Below, piece after piece: positions 48,767-59,516 of a stretch of DNA of 64,000 nucleotides. The notes beneath the pieces are model-generated. The model made no database searches, was not told the origin of the DNA, and saw nothing but the letters and a program-made list of their open reading frames with translations. The first letter of the stretch is position 1, and each line of letters begins with the position of its first letter. The DNA comes from Tritrichomonas foetus (Eukaryota > Parabasalia > Tritrichomonadida > Tritrichomonadidae): the NCBI GenBank assembly GCA_001839685.1, contig MLAK01000461.1, positions 52,308 through 116,307 of the forward strand, written 5' to 3'. Position numbers and translations under genes: made by a program.

Positions 48767-49096
48767 ATGCTTATATCAAAATCATTCAAATATACATCTG
48801 CTCTACGACCAAAAGTTCGTCCTGAAATTCAAATTCACTTTAAAAAACAACACTCTTTTCCAATGACAACATTACTTATAAAATTTATGAGAGTATTAAT
48901 ATTGAAATTTGGGACTATCATACGCCTTTTTGGTGAGTTTCATGGACTTTGCTTCGCTCAATCAATGAAACTCACCAAAAATAAAACTGACTCAAACGAG
49001 GTAGTCTTGTACAAGTTCGATTGTAATGAAGAGGCATTTCTTCTAGAATTTTGGAAATGTTTCATCACACCAAACAAAAAAATTGATTCGAAATGA
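48767..49096 (+). CDS. Small hypothetical protein containing a perfect inverted repeat
   Basis: This is 109 codons from a true ATG; no family recognised. The predicted protein is basic with a hydrophobic middle (MTTLLIKFMRVLILKFGTIIRLFGEFHGLCF). Its coding DNA contains a perfect 17-bp inverted repeat (48927-48943 and 48965-48981), unusual for a real coding sequence, which raises doubt that it is a gene. It ends only 48 bp from the 3' end of the large convergent minus-strand gene. Confidence 0.3.
   Translation: MLISKSFKYTSALRPKVRPEIQIHFKKQHSFPMTTLLIKFMRVLILKFGTIIRLFGEFHGLCFAQSMKLTKNKTDSNEVVLYKFDCNEEAFLLEFWKCFITPNKKIDSK
48927..48981. repeat. Perfect 17-bp inverted repeat with 21-nt loop
   Basis: TTTTTGGTGAGTTTCAT (48927-48943) and ATGAAACTCACCAAAAA (48965-48981) are exact reverse complements. 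The structure sits in a low-confidence frame between convergent genes and could be a fold-back or mRNA 3'-end hairpin. Confidence 0.8.
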
Positions 49097-49144
49097 ATAA
49101 AAAACAAACAAATAATGAATATTTTAGACAAATATAAACAAATT

Positions 49145-52100
49145 TTACTCGATTGACATCAAAATTTCGTTTCCAACTGGAGAATTGGCAGGAATTCCAG
49201 CTAGCATTATCGCATCTTCCCGTTTCGATTTATCCTTTGCAAATGAAATCGCCTTTCTATGCCACTCGCATTCGACGATGCTTAAAAGTGAACCAATTAA
49301 TGGATCAATGAAATTTTTGTCAGAGTTCATGTCAATAAATTTCAAAATCGCATAAAAAACTGGTTCAAACCGGCGAACACATTTTGCAAATTGTATGAAC
49401 GAAGAAAATATTACATTTTCGTTCGCATCATTTAATAAATCAACTAACAAATACAAATAATTTCCAATTTCATATGAATCAAATTCAATCATTGAACTGG
49501 TAAATGTCAATATTTTGTCCATGATCTCACCACTCTGATTGTCAGATCCATTAATTAACAAAATCTTCTCTTTGAGGCATTTTACAGCAATTTTAAGGAT
49601 CTTTAAATTTGGAGATTTATCTAAAAGTGAACAACCAATATTCATAAATATTTGGGATTTTGTATACTTTATTGCATTTGGTATCCATTTTCTTGAATAG
49701 CAAAAATTAGCAGATGTCATAGAAATAGACAAAAACTGATTCATTGAATTACATAAATTAATATTCATATATTCATATCGTTCACATGACATTAGAGCAT
49801 TCACAACCTTGGTTACATGCTTAAGAATAAAAGGCATAAATTCAATGTAATTCTGATTTCCAGAAAAGCTTTTACTGTGACTCATTTCATTTTTATTTGC
49901 TTCACTATTATTTTCATTATTATTTTCACTATTATTTGTTAGATATCCAGAATTCTCTAAACCAGTTGCATTATTGATATAAGTCTTTAAAGTAGAGAAA
50001 ATTGCACTGACAGAACTATCAACAATTCGTTCGGAATCAGGATCTTCCATTGAATTCACACATTGAAGAAATTGTTGGAGACCATTGATAAAAATAGATG
50101 GAACAAATGAATACAAAAATGGATTTAACATTTCTTCTTCGTGCATTGCAAAGACATGGATTGGATCTTTATCTTCAAAATATTTAAGGTGAAGATAATT
50201 CAAGTTCCCATAAATATTGGAGAGAAATGCAAACTGTTTTTTATATTCATCAACAAAATCAAAGAAAATTTGCGGAGGCTTTGTTACATTGGCAACATTT
50301 TTGGTATAAAAAGAAAATTCAAGAGCTGAAATCATATTTTCTTTTTCCTTCATTGATGCAACAAAATCATTGAAGAAGTCATCGTAAAAATCACTTAATA
50401 AATCATTTTTTTGAATAAATAAAATGTTTGAAAGAAGTCTCAATAAAATTAGAAGTCGTTTTTCTTCTTTTGCTTCAAAAAATAGAATACTGGCTGTGTT
50501 TCTAATTGCTTCTTTATCGAAGTTAATAATATCAATAACTGTTAATAAGTTTAATAAGTATTTCTTTTTAATTTTTTCTGTTTGTGAAAGATACATGATT
50601 ATATCTTCGGGTTTCTTTTTCATGATTGCGATTGCAATCGGACGTAGATTCGTATTCAAGTTGTTAAAACAGTCTTCAGGTGAAAATTCGGGAAGTTGAT
50701 GTTCAACAATCCATTCAATTATTACTTTGGAGTATTTTTCAGGAATCTTCTGATCAATTTTACACAATTTTATTTTGTTTTTAAGGAAAACATCATTCAA
50801 CACTTTTTTCAGGTTTTCTATTTTTCCACTAAAAATAGAATCAATTAGAATCTCATGTGCAAAAGAATTTTTTTCTTGATTTTCATTCTTGTTTACTTTA
50901 GTTGATTCATTTGATGTTGATTCATTAAACAAAAAATCATAATTGAATTGGAATTCTTTTTGTTTAAATGATTGTGGTGTTTTTAAGTTTCCTGGTTCCT
51001 GAATTTCTATATCCGAAAAAGAATTTAGCATTATTAAAGAATTTGGGAGTTTTGAAGCATAATATAAAATGACCGAGATTTCATTTGGTGAATAATTTGC
51101 AAGATATCGAATCACTCCATTATTTCCTTCAGCAAAAGTGCTCATCAAAAAAACAGAAAAATCAGCAACAAGTTTTAAATCACATGATTTATTTTGATGG
51201 AAGAAATAACTGGAAATTATATTCAAAAATGGAATTGCATTTTTAGCATGTGAGTGTTTCATTGCGATTCGACACCAAACTTGATGGACATGAATATCTT
51301 CAACATTTTGTAATTTCTTATCAAGACTAGAAAGAAAAGTCGGAGAATTTTTATATTTCATATAACCACTCCAATTTTCTTCTATATATTGACTAATTAT
51401 TAATGGAAACAAATTAAACATACAATCACAAATCTCAAAATTTCGATGTTGACTTAGATTATATTTAAATACTAATTTTATTGCAGTCATCATTGGCTGA
51501 AATATGTTTTCAAAGCAATCATCAGGTTTGCTCACTAAATCAATGTTATTTACATCAATAAATGATTGAATTTTGGACTGTAGTTTTAATTGGTCTTCTT
51601 GCTGCATACTTAAGCGTGGATGAGTTTTCCCAGTCATCATTTCATATGATACAAAGATGATGTTATAAGCATTGAGAATTAAAATTTTCAAAGAATTTTT
51701 AATTTTCATCTTCATTCCTAAATTTTTAATTAAATCATTTAATTGTTTATTTCTTGAAGACTTTGGCTTACCAGGCGAAAGTGGCATTTTATTCGCTTTT
51801 TCTGCTTGTTTCGGAGACTTTGTAGAAGAAATTGATTCACTTAAAGATGAATTTGAAGCTTGACTTGGTGAATTGGGATTAAATGTTGAAGAGTCACTTG
51901 AATCAAAATCACAGAGATTAGATGGGACTGAATGATTTTTTGTTGCATACTTTATTCTTTCTGTTTGTTTAGGTGTCGGAGCAATGTTAGCAACAATAAG
52001 GAATTCGAAAATAACAGTTTCCAAGTTTAGTTTGAATGGTATATATTCACATAATTCTATTAGTGAATAAATAAACCAATTAAATTCGAACAAATCATTA

Positions 52101-53719
52101 AATATAGAGAAAATTTGAGCAAGAATCGGAAGAAACTTAGTTAAATAAAAAGAGTCAAAAAATGTAATAAGATTAATTATTTTTTGAACAACTGTTTTAT
52201 GATTTTCAATACTCACAAATTTGATGATTAGATTGGATGCACTGCCAGAAAGTAATGAATTTTTGCTGAGTATAAATTGAATTAAAACATCAATCATTTC
52301 TAATGCAAAAGCATCATCAATATCATCAATTTTCATTTCTTTTACAACATTTAAAAGGTTCATTGAATGCAACCATGAATTCAATGGCAAAAAAATCAAC
52401 TTTTTGAGTAGTTTTAAATCAATTTGTAAATACTTATAACATCTTGAAAGTGCAATTAATGCTTCTGATGTTTGCTCTGTGAATTCTTTTTGTGAAAGAA
52501 TATCATTAAATATTTGCGAAATTTTTGTTTGGTTTTTCTTGAATTTTGAAAGCTTTGCTAATGTTTTATATTTTGATGATAGAATTAAAATGTTGTCAGT
52601 CTGTTTAGGCGTTAAAAATTCTAAAGATAATGGAAGTCTGTAAAATGATGATCGATCTTTCACTAAAGAATAATCAAATGTAACTTTTTTTAATCTGTCG
52701 ATTGAAAATGTGACTTTTATGGAATTTTGATCTTTATTATCATCATTTGAATTTGTTTGATTGGCTAAGTTATTATTGGAAAATCCTGTGAACATAATCA
52801 TCATATTAGAAAAGACACTGAGGATTTGAAGAGCATCATCTATATCTTGTGATGTTGGATTTTGTTCGGAAAAGACAGAAAGCGCAGTTGTCCCTAAATG
52901 TTGAATATCAATTTCATTTATGGTGATATCAAACGATGTAAACAAATAAGCATAAATGGTTAAATATCCGCGAAGATTATCATGAAGAATTTTGATAGAT
53001 TCAGGTAAAAAATGTGTTGGATAAAGAAAAATAATTTCAGAAACTGTTCTGACAACGTTTCGTGTTGGAAATGGATCAAGATCTTTCAATATATGTTTGA
53101 AAAGTTGATAACTAAATTCATAGCCAATATGTTTCATTGTTGGTATAATTGGTGCAATATATTCAGAAAAATCGTGGACTTTTGTATTAAAGAATTCTAA
53201 AATTGGAGTATCACGAAAAAAGTTTGATACAATTGGTGATGATATAGCTTTGGATATGTAAGAAAATGAAGAAATAGCAACTGGAGCAATAATAGAAATC
53301 ATTTCAGTCATTTTTTCATCTGTTTTTTCATCATTTAAATTATTCTGTTCATTTTTATTGTTTATTTCTGAATCACTTGAATTAGTTTTAAGTTTATGAT
53401 TTAAGATTACTTTTATTGCCTCTGAAAAAGCTGAACTCATTTGATCAGGAAAAAAAGGAGTCACTCTAGAAAGAAAGAAACCAACTTCACGTGACACCAA
53501 AAGTTTATTTGATGTTGCTTGAATCGAATAGCTTTTAAAAAGACTAATCCAAATCGATTTTAAAGCAAAAATCAAATTTTCATTTGATAAATTTTCAAAG
53601 AATCTAAAATTGATTTCTTTTTGAAAATTGAGTAAAATATGTGTTGTTTCTGATGGTTGTGTCTGAGGAATCGCAATTTTTTGTAATGATGTTAAAAAGT
53701 TCTTCACATTTCTGTCCAT
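49145..53719 (-). CDS. Very large alpha-solenoid protein, function unknown
   Basis: The frame reaches a TTG at 53734; the true ATG is 53719 (MDRNVKNFLTSLQ), giving about 1524 residues. The sequence is helix-rich throughout with irregular HEAT/ARM-like spacing (e.g. DDAFALEMIDVLIQFILSKNSLLSGSASNLIIKF; FFHQNKSCDLKLVADFSVFLMSTFAEGNNGV). Low-complexity Ser/Asn/Lys insertions lie at about 115-130, 600-655 and 1260-1285. No catalytic motif, GAP arginine finger or membrane segment is evident. Size and texture recall huge scaffold proteins such as Furry/Mor2 or neurofibromin-like solenoids, but I found no motif to decide. It diverges from the TPR gene at 53940 across a short promoter region that contains the CAGAAAAAGT motif. 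Confidence 0.6.
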   Translation of the reverse strand: MDRNVKNFLTSLQKIAIPQTQPSETTHILLNFQKEINFRFFENLSNENLIFALKSIWISLFKSYSIQATSNKLLVSREVGFFLSRVTPFFPDQMSSAFSEAIKVILNHKLKTNSSDSEINNKNEQNNLNDEKTDEKMTEMISIIAPVAISSFSYISKAISSPIVSNFFRDTPILEFFNTKVHDFSEYIAPIIPTMKHIGYEFSYQLFKHILKDLDPFPTRNVVRTVSEIIFLYPTHFLPESIKILHDNLRGYLTIYAYLFTSFDITINEIDIQHLGTTALSVFSEQNPTSQDIDDALQILSVFSNMMIMFTGFSNNNLANQTNSNDDNKDQNSIKVTFSIDRLKKVTFDYSLVKDRSSFYRLPLSLEFLTPKQTDNILILSSKYKTLAKLSKFKKNQTKISQIFNDILSQKEFTEQTSEALIALSRCYKYLQIDLKLLKKLIFLPLNSWLHSMNLLNVVKEMKIDDIDDAFALEMIDVLIQFILSKNSLLSGSASNLIIKFVSIENHKTVVQKIINLITFFDSFYLTKFLPILAQIFSIFNDLFEFNWFIYSLIELCEYIPFKLNLETVIFEFLIVANIAPTPKQTERIKYATKNHSVPSNLCDFDSSDSSTFNPNSPSQASNSSLSESISSTKSPKQAEKANKMPLSPGKPKSSRNKQLNDLIKNLGMKMKIKNSLKILILNAYNIIFVSYEMMTGKTHPRLSMQQEDQLKLQSKIQSFIDVNNIDLVSKPDDCFENIFQPMMTAIKLVFKYNLSQHRNFEICDCMFNLFPLIISQYIEENWSGYMKYKNSPTFLSSLDKKLQNVEDIHVHQVWCRIAMKHSHAKNAIPFLNIISSYFFHQNKSCDLKLVADFSVFLMSTFAEGNNGVIRYLANYSPNEISVILYYASKLPNSLIMLNSFSDIEIQEPGNLKTPQSFKQKEFQFNYDFLFNESTSNESTKVNKNENQEKNSFAHEILIDSIFSGKIENLKKVLNDVFLKNKIKLCKIDQKIPEKYSKVIIEWIVEHQLPEFSPEDCFNNLNTNLRPIAIAIMKKKPEDIIMYLSQTEKIKKKYLLNLLTVIDIINFDKEAIRNTASILFFEAKEEKRLLILLRLLSNILFIQKNDLLSDFYDDFFNDFVASMKEKENMISALEFSFYTKNVANVTKPPQIFFDFVDEYKKQFAFLSNIYGNLNYLHLKYFEDKDPIHVFAMHEEEMLNPFLYSFVPSIFINGLQQFLQCVNSMEDPDSERIVDSSVSAIFSTLKTYINNATGLENSGYLTNNSENNNENNSEANKNEMSHSKSFSGNQNYIEFMPFILKHVTKVVNALMSCERYEYMNINLCNSMNQFLSISMTSANFCYSRKWIPNAIKYTKSQIFMNIGCSLLDKSPNLKILKIAVKCLKEKILLINGSDNQSGEIMDKILTFTSSMIEFDSYEIGNYLYLLVDLLNDANENVIFSSFIQFAKCVRRFEPVFYAILKFIDMNSDKNFIDPLIGSLLSIVECEWHRKAISFAKDKSKREDAIMLAGIPANSPVGNEILMSIE

Positions 53720-53783
53720 ATAATTATGAAACAAAAATTCTGTTTATAAATGGCTATATATTTTGAACGATAACTATCATTTA

Positions 53784-53793
53784 CAGAAAAAGT
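53784..53793. promoter_or_regulatory. CAGAAAAAGT motif in a divergent promoter
   Basis: An exact CAGAAAAAGT lies in the 220-bp spacer between the divergent solenoid (ATG 53719, minus) and TPR (ATG 53940, plus) genes. A near copy (AAGAAAAAGT) lies at about 53832. The same 10-mer recurs in other intergenic regions of the window. Confidence 0.4.
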
Positions 53794-53939
53794 TACGGCT
53801 AAAATTTATTTGAAAGATTATTTTTGTAATCAAAGAAAAAGTTGGTGATGAATTTCACAAAATAATCTATGTCAAGCACAAAATTTTATTCAAAAATATG
53901 AAATGGCATTGATTAATTTCTAATAAAAAATTCAAATAA

Positions 53940-55370
53940 ATGGAAGAAGGGAGAAAACTTGCTTCGTGCAATAAAACAGACATTGAAACCGCGCAAAATA
54001 TCCTCAAGTACGCCAAAGACTTAATGACTATTCATCGTCTCTCCTGGAAGCCACCCAAGTCGAAAACATATTTTCAAGCGCCAAATAACTGGCTCGAAGA
54101 ATTACTTCTTTTATCCTATCGATTGATTTATTGTATCATTAGACAGCCAAACGATTTCCTACAAACAGACTTGCCCAACCAGTTCGTTTCTCTTCTTCTT
54201 TACAGCGCGTCTCAATTAAAGCAATTAGATGTAATTTCGCCTTTAATTGACCAAATCATTCAAAATTTGATGTGCGTTGATTTATTAATTCCTTATTTTA
54301 TTCATATTGACCATTTTATGGCGGTTTCTCTTTTAATTGATGCATATAATGAAAAAATGTGTGACTTCACACGTCTCATCTCTTGCATTTATTTATGCAA
54401 GCATCAAAATTTTAATAAACGAATATTGCCATTTTTAGATAAACTTGAAGAAAAATACCCTTCTGAAATTGCATCAATACGCTTGTGTTTAACAATTACA
54501 AATAAATCAATTCAAACTATTGAAGAAGATAAAGAAATGAAAAATACTTTACTCAATATTTTAGATGATGCACTTTTAGCAACACCAGAAAATTTTCAAA
54601 TTTTGTATAACGCGGCATACATTCATGCGCTACTTGGAAACAAAGAGAAAGCTTATAATTACTTAAAACAATCTTTGTCATTCAAACCATCGGATGGAAG
54701 ACTAATTCTATTTATGATTCGACTTTTAAGATCAAATTCACAGCCTAATTCTGCTCTTTCTCTTTCCCGAACGGCTAAATCTTTATTAAGTCTAAATTCA
54801 AAACAAAAGAAATATATTGAAATAGACACAATGTTTGCTGCAGCTGAAGCAAATCAAATTCCAAAAGCTATCAGATATATAACTCAGCTCAAGAGAGACT
54901 ATCCATTTGACACTGACGTAATGAGTTCAGTTATACGATTGAATTTAATGATCAACAAGACAAAGGAAGCAACAGAAACTTTGAAAGAATGGTCGATATT
55001 TGACAAAGAAACACCTGAATACTTTTTCTGTTTCTCTCAAATCTGTATTGAAAATAAAGATTATATTGAAGCTGAAAAATTCCTGAATGCTGCCATTGAA
55101 ATCGACCCAAGGAATGCTGAATTTCAAGCTGCTTTGTCTTGTCTACTTGCCAAACAAGGAAAAATGGATCAGGCTTATGAAAGAGCTCTAATTGCATTAA
55201 AAAATGATCCATTTTACCCTTTTGCATGGAGAGCCATGGTAAACGCCGTGAATGGTGAGGAAAAAATTCAAGCAGAAGACAAATTTGCTCAAATGCAAAA
55301 AATATATGTTGACCTTAAAAATGTTGATATTTTGCTTTTCCAAGAAGAGGATGTTGTTATGAATAAATAA
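53940..55370 (+). CDS. Tetratricopeptide-repeat (TPR) protein
   Basis: This is 476 residues from a true ATG that follows TTCAAATAA. TPR-type helical pairs run through most of the protein; the clearest are FQILYNAAYIHALLGNKEKAYNYLKQSLSFKPSDGRL (about 220-257) and YFFCFSQICIENKDYIEAEKFLNAAIEIDPRNAEFQAALSCLLAKQGKMDQAYERALIALKNDP (about 358-422). No other domain is visible and there is no membrane segment. TPRs of this kind serve as scaffolds in trafficking, ciliary and chaperone complexes; which applies here cannot be told. Codon use is typical for the window. Its 5' region is shared with the solenoid gene. Confidence 0.7.
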   Translation: MEEGRKLASCNKTDIETAQNILKYAKDLMTIHRLSWKPPKSKTYFQAPNNWLEELLLLSYRLIYCIIRQPNDFLQTDLPNQFVSLLLYSASQLKQLDVISPLIDQIIQNLMCVDLLIPYFIHIDHFMAVSLLIDAYNEKMCDFTRLISCIYLCKHQNFNKRILPFLDKLEEKYPSEIASIRLCLTITNKSIQTIEEDKEMKNTLLNILDDALLATPENFQILYNAAYIHALLGNKEKAYNYLKQSLSFKPSDGRLILFMIRLLRSNSQPNSALSLSRTAKSLLSLNSKQKKYIEIDTMFAAAEANQIPKAIRYITQLKRDYPFDTDVMSSVIRLNLMINKTKEATETLKEWSIFDKETPEYFFCFSQICIENKDYIEAEKFLNAAIEIDPRNAEFQAALSCLLAKQGKMDQAYERALIALKNDPFYPFAWRAMVNAVNGEEKIQAEDKFAQMQKIYVDLKNVDILLFQEEDVVMNK

Positions 55371-55817
55371 ATTTATCATGTGCCATTTTATTTAATTTTA
55401 ATTTTTTATTTGTTTGTTTTTTATAACTATTGAAAACTGATTGGTATAGATATTTATATGAACATGGAAGAATTGTGCATTTGGTACTTTTGATTTATAA
55501 CTATGGAATTGTGAAAAACCCTGGAAACATTATTCCCACATTTTGGTAAACAGTTTTAATATTTTCTATCGATGAAAAAATTTGAAGTATGTTGATCTTG
55601 ATTGTAGTCATGAATGAAAGAGTACAATTTATCAAAAGGTTTTCGATCTACTCAGCATTAAATTGGCTTCTGACTAATCAAAGTTATCAATTGATGAAAT
55701 TCTTAAAACGAAACTCCTTTGTGTTAAATATAAACTCCCTTTTACATTAAAAACAAACACTAACTTACAAAAAAACAAAGTTATTGGAGAAAATTGAATA
55801 GATATTAGATATTTTAT
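55371..55817. other. Intergenic between convergent TPR and PITP genes
   Basis: AT-rich, no gene or repeat. Convergent 3' ends are about 0.45 kb apart. Confidence 0.4.
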
Positions 55818-56786
55818 TCACTTCTTCTTCTTCTTCTTTTCAGAAGATGATGAAGAACTTTCTTCATTTGATTTTTCGACAGAGGTTGACAATTCGACTG
55901 ATGGTGATGTTGGAACACCTTCAGGTGGTTTTTCTGGTGGGACTTCGTCCGGCTTGTCATCATCCTTGTCAAATCCGAGGGCGTTTGTCTCTTCCGTGCA
56001 GATTCGCTCGAATTCTCTGACCTCTTCCATTGACATCTTTGCCCACTTGTCGGCCCACTTCATGAGCGCACGGTGCGAGTCGAGGAAGATGTTATGATAA
56101 ACGGTTTTAGTTGCATACTTTTCAACCATGTTTTGGAGGCCTCTCCAGTGGAATTTCAATTTGACCACTTTTACAGCACACATCATTTCGCCTTTGAATG
56201 ACTTTGTCCAAACAGGTGGCTCATCTTCATTAGCGTTGAACTTTTTCTTAGGATTACCTTCCAACGGCTCTTCGACGCCTGATTCTGGGCATTTCCAGCC
56301 GTGAAGGTCCCAGTCTTTGTTGTCACTTTTTGGCTTACTGTCGAGAATATCGAGCCAGACAACTTTTCTATGCTTGAGTTCATCTTTTGTCAGATTCAAT
56401 AAATTATTCGGGAATTTTTCATCGGTTTTGTATTCGACGTGCCAGGAGCAGACGTGCATGAGGAGGTCGTCGCCCATTCCAGGTACTGAGTACTCAGTGT
56501 GGTAGTGGGGATATGCATTCCATGACTTTTCATGACAGTGGCAATACTTGTCTGGCATGGCCCATCTCATGAAGCCGGGAATACGGGATTTGAAGTGCAT
56601 GATTTTGTATGTGTACTGGCCTGATTCTTTCTCGTTTTCGAAGGGTTCGTTTTTGACAGTTTCGATGCCTTCGCCTTTAGTGGTTTTACTTTCTTCGCGC
56701 ATACGTTCAGCAGTCATGTAGAGGTTTCCAATCTTGTATTGTGGAACATTGGTGGGAACAACAATTCGGTATTCGTAGATCTTCAT
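55818..56786 (-). CDS. Class I phosphatidylinositol transfer protein (PITP)
   Basis: The frame continues upstream to a TTG, but the family N-terminus (IYEYRIVVPTNVPQYKIGNLYMTAE) fixes the start at ATG 56786, giving 322 residues. The single START-like PITP domain (about 1-265) contains the hallmarks GEGIETVKNEPFE, SGQYTYKIMHFKSRIPGFMRWAMP, KSWNAYPHYHTEYS, WLDILD, MCAVKVVKLKFHWRGLQNMVEKY and the C-terminal helix HRALMKWADKWAKMSMEEVREFE. The enzyme-like protein exchanges PI and PC between membranes and supports phosphoinositide signalling. The tail (about 270-322) is Pro/Ser/Glu-rich ending in a Lys cluster, additional to animal PITPs. Codons are C/G-biased, suggesting high expression. It ends convergent to the TPR gene. 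Confidence 0.92.
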   Translation of the reverse strand: MKIYEYRIVVPTNVPQYKIGNLYMTAERMREESKTTKGEGIETVKNEPFENEKESGQYTYKIMHFKSRIPGFMRWAMPDKYCHCHEKSWNAYPHYHTEYSVPGMGDDLLMHVCSWHVEYKTDEKFPNNLLNLTKDELKHRKVVWLDILDSKPKSDNKDWDLHGWKCPESGVEEPLEGNPKKKFNANEDEPPVWTKSFKGEMMCAVKVVKLKFHWRGLQNMVEKYATKTVYHNIFLDSHRALMKWADKWAKMSMEEVREFERICTEETNALGFDKDDDKPDEVPPEKPPEGVPTSPSVELSTSVEKSNEESSSSSSEKKKKKK

Positions 56787-56830
56787 GTTTGTTTCTACTT
56801 TTGTGATTTTTATGTTTTTTATGTATTCGC

Positions 56831-57257
56831 TCAATATTTGAATGGTTTATTGAAAACCTGAATTGAATGTTTTTCGTAAGAGTCAACTTTTTGTATTAAA
56901 TACCCGATGACTTGATTCAAAATTGTGAGAACTTTTTCTGAGAAATAGGCTCGACTTGTTTGGAATTTTTTGTATTTTCGCGATTTTTCGCATTTGGTGA
57001 CAGATATCGTAGTGTTGAGTGTTAATTCTAGGAAGGATTGAACTTGGTTGGAGGAAATAATACGGCTAAATGATTCAGGAGGCCATGGACAAGGAATTAA
57101 AAGGTTTATTTTTTGAACTTGATGATTGGTGAAGTGGGTTATGAAAAAGTGAATAGAGTTGGTCTTAGTTTCTCGATCGAAATATTGAAAAAGTTTGTAG
57201 ACTAAGGAAAAGCTCAAAGCGACATAGAAAACATGTTTTCAATATGCTTTGAAAAAG
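56831..57257 (-). pseudogene. Gene remnant without start codon
   Basis: A minus-strand frame stays open for about 140 codons (KHVFYVALSFSLVYKLFQYFDRET ... KVLTILNQVIGYLIQKVDSYEKHSIQ) but contains no ATG; the upstream limit is a stop near 57256. It ends 44 bp before the PITP start codon, on the same strand. The amino-acid composition looks like real protein, yet no family is recognised. It is either a decayed gene or chance. Confidence 0.3.
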
Positions 57258-57408
57258 TTTCAAAATATTTGAAATTTGATTTAAAAGTTGAATTATATAG
57301 ATGTATACAAACCAAATAGTCTTAACGTACGAAATTACTAAAATGATCCTTATCATCAGTATTACTTAATACCATCAGTCAAAAATCAAAACCCAAATAG
57401 CTAAAAGA

Positions 57409-58016
57409 ATGACGAAAATTTCCCTTATCGCAAACTTCGCAAATGGCCGAATTCAAAAATATTTCGAAAATGATTCTGAAGAAGCTATTGTTTCAGTTTT
57501 CGGGTGAACAGCTTTCAGTCAATTGTTAAATCTATTTTTTATAGTTATGAGCCATGTTTATTCATAGTTTTGAAATTTTGCAACAATTAAACCGAAAAAA
57601 GAGCGATTTTGGAGAAAGCCTAAAAAAAAATTGTGAGAAGCTTTTTTTCCAAGAATCACAAAGATTATAATACTGCTTCCCATAATTCTATTTACACTTC
57701 TTCTATCGATTTTTAATTAAAAATCGCGAAAATTTTGATAGTTTTAACTCAGTGCTGTTGAATTAATTCAATTTCCATTTGACAAATATGAATGTATTGA
57801 AATCTTTTCTGTCATAAAATTTTAGCATATGAAGAAAATAGACTGGCAGTCCTCAACAGCACATTCTCAAGTAGGGATACAGATACAACGATTGAAAGAC
57901 CAAATCAAGATAAATGGAATCCAATATGTTTTTTTCCAGACTCGATGCCAAGTGAATTTTCTGATGACTCGCCATTTAGATGGCAAAACATTCGTAATCT
58001 TCTCATTGATGCCTAA
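57409..58016 (+). pseudogene. Two coding-like pieces, possibly one broken or spliced gene
   Basis: ATG 57409 opens 32 codons (MTKISLIANFANGRIQKYF...VSVFG) ending at TGA 57505-57507. A second piece in another frame runs from about 57820 to TAA 58014-58016, ending with TIERPNQDKWNPICFFPDS and SDDSPFRWQNIRNLLIDA, which looks like a genuine C-terminus. The DNA between (about 57508-57820) is AT-rich and ends TTTTAG before CATATGAAGA, but lacks a trichomonad branch/3' consensus. No family recognised. Connection of the two pieces is conjecture. Confidence 0.25.
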
Positions 58017-59516
58017 ATTTTTTTTATTTATATCAAAATTATTAATATTTTTTTTATACTTCATTTTTGTATTTTGGAAAACATTATAATTTTCGATGGA
58101 GGGTCATATGATAATAAAAAGCACGATTTATGATAAGAAATAATCAAGATATTAATGCTATAAAATCACTTTTTATCTCAATAATTCTCAGAAATTTCTG
58201 TGGGGTTTATTTTTTTCTCACAATTTTTTTTTGGATTTGGTTTTCTCTGTATCTTGATTTTTAAATTATAATATTTATATATTATTAATAGGATTACAAT
58301 TAAATAATATTTAGATGACAATAATATCAACAATTATTCATTTAGATCTCTCAATAGTCTTCTACATCTAGAGTTAGTTAGTTTGTATACATCTAATTAT
58401 ATGGGAAAGTGAGTCAATTCCCTTTGAAATCCCTCAGAATAGAATAATTTGAATTAATCATTATTTTAAGTAAAATATAAATTTCTTGAAAGCTGGGCAG
58501 TTTTTAAATATGATAATCTAAATATTCTTAATAAATTAATTTAAGAAATAAAGATTGTAAATATAATTGCACAAGGCATCATAATATCAAAATGTCCTAA
58601 TAAAAAATTCGAAAGTGGAAAGATCTTTTTGGAAATTATATTCCAATTGCTAAAGATATGTTTTTTATTTTGCAGGTATTAGATAAAAAATCTTTTTCCA
58701 TAAGATAATTGCTTTCAAGTATTCACAAAATGATTGAAACAATATTCAATCATATTTCAAAATATTTCTGAAATTTACAGTAATATATTCAAAAAATCTT
58801 TTCTTTTCTGAAGGTTTCAGAATTTGGGGGGTATCATCGAAATAATATTTGACTACTTCGGATAACAAAAATTCTTTAATTCTTTCAAATATTTGAATGG
58901 TGTCAACCATTGTCGTTACAGAAGTTAAATTTGACCATTTTCGATCAAACCAGCAATTTCACAAAAAATGATCGGAATTCATTTTCGACGCTCTCAAGCA
59001 AATAACTACTTTCCCTGTTATTAAGTGCACATCTTGCCTGACATAATGCACGCAGGAGAAAAAAAACTATCTTATTTCAAATCACTTGATTAATATGATT
59101 TTTATTTTCTGAGTCAAAAAACACCTCACATATTAAAAATGTATTTTTATTGATATATATCGTATCGTGCTGGTTGGAATTGATAAACACCATCAAAAGT
59201 CAAAAATATATATACATTGGATCTTTTGTGAACGGTTTTGAAAGATTTTCTGGAATCGTAAATTTAATAGTCATGAGTTATGAATTTATATTACAACCAA
59301 ACATGAAAAAGAGTGCAACTAAGTTTGGCCATTTCAAAATGCAATTTGGAATTTCTGGTTTAACTTTTGTTGGCAGTGCAGAGGTCTATCATGTGTTAAT
59401 AATTGAACTTTTATGACTAAAATTTCTAACAGCTCTTTCTTTGAGGGGGAAAAAAATTGATTGAGTTAAGTGATTGTTTAGATAATAGCACAACATTTGT
59501 AACAACCTTCTATCAT
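58017..59516. other. Gene-poor AT-rich region, 1.5 kb
   Basis: No supported gene. The 88-codon plus frame at 59150-59416 starts at a non-ATG codon and has no features. One slightly less AT-rich patch at about 58900-59060 holds no long frame. Confidence 0.4.

Noticed and set aside
59150..59416. 88-codon plus-strand frame
   Set aside because: Non-ATG start and no protein-like features.
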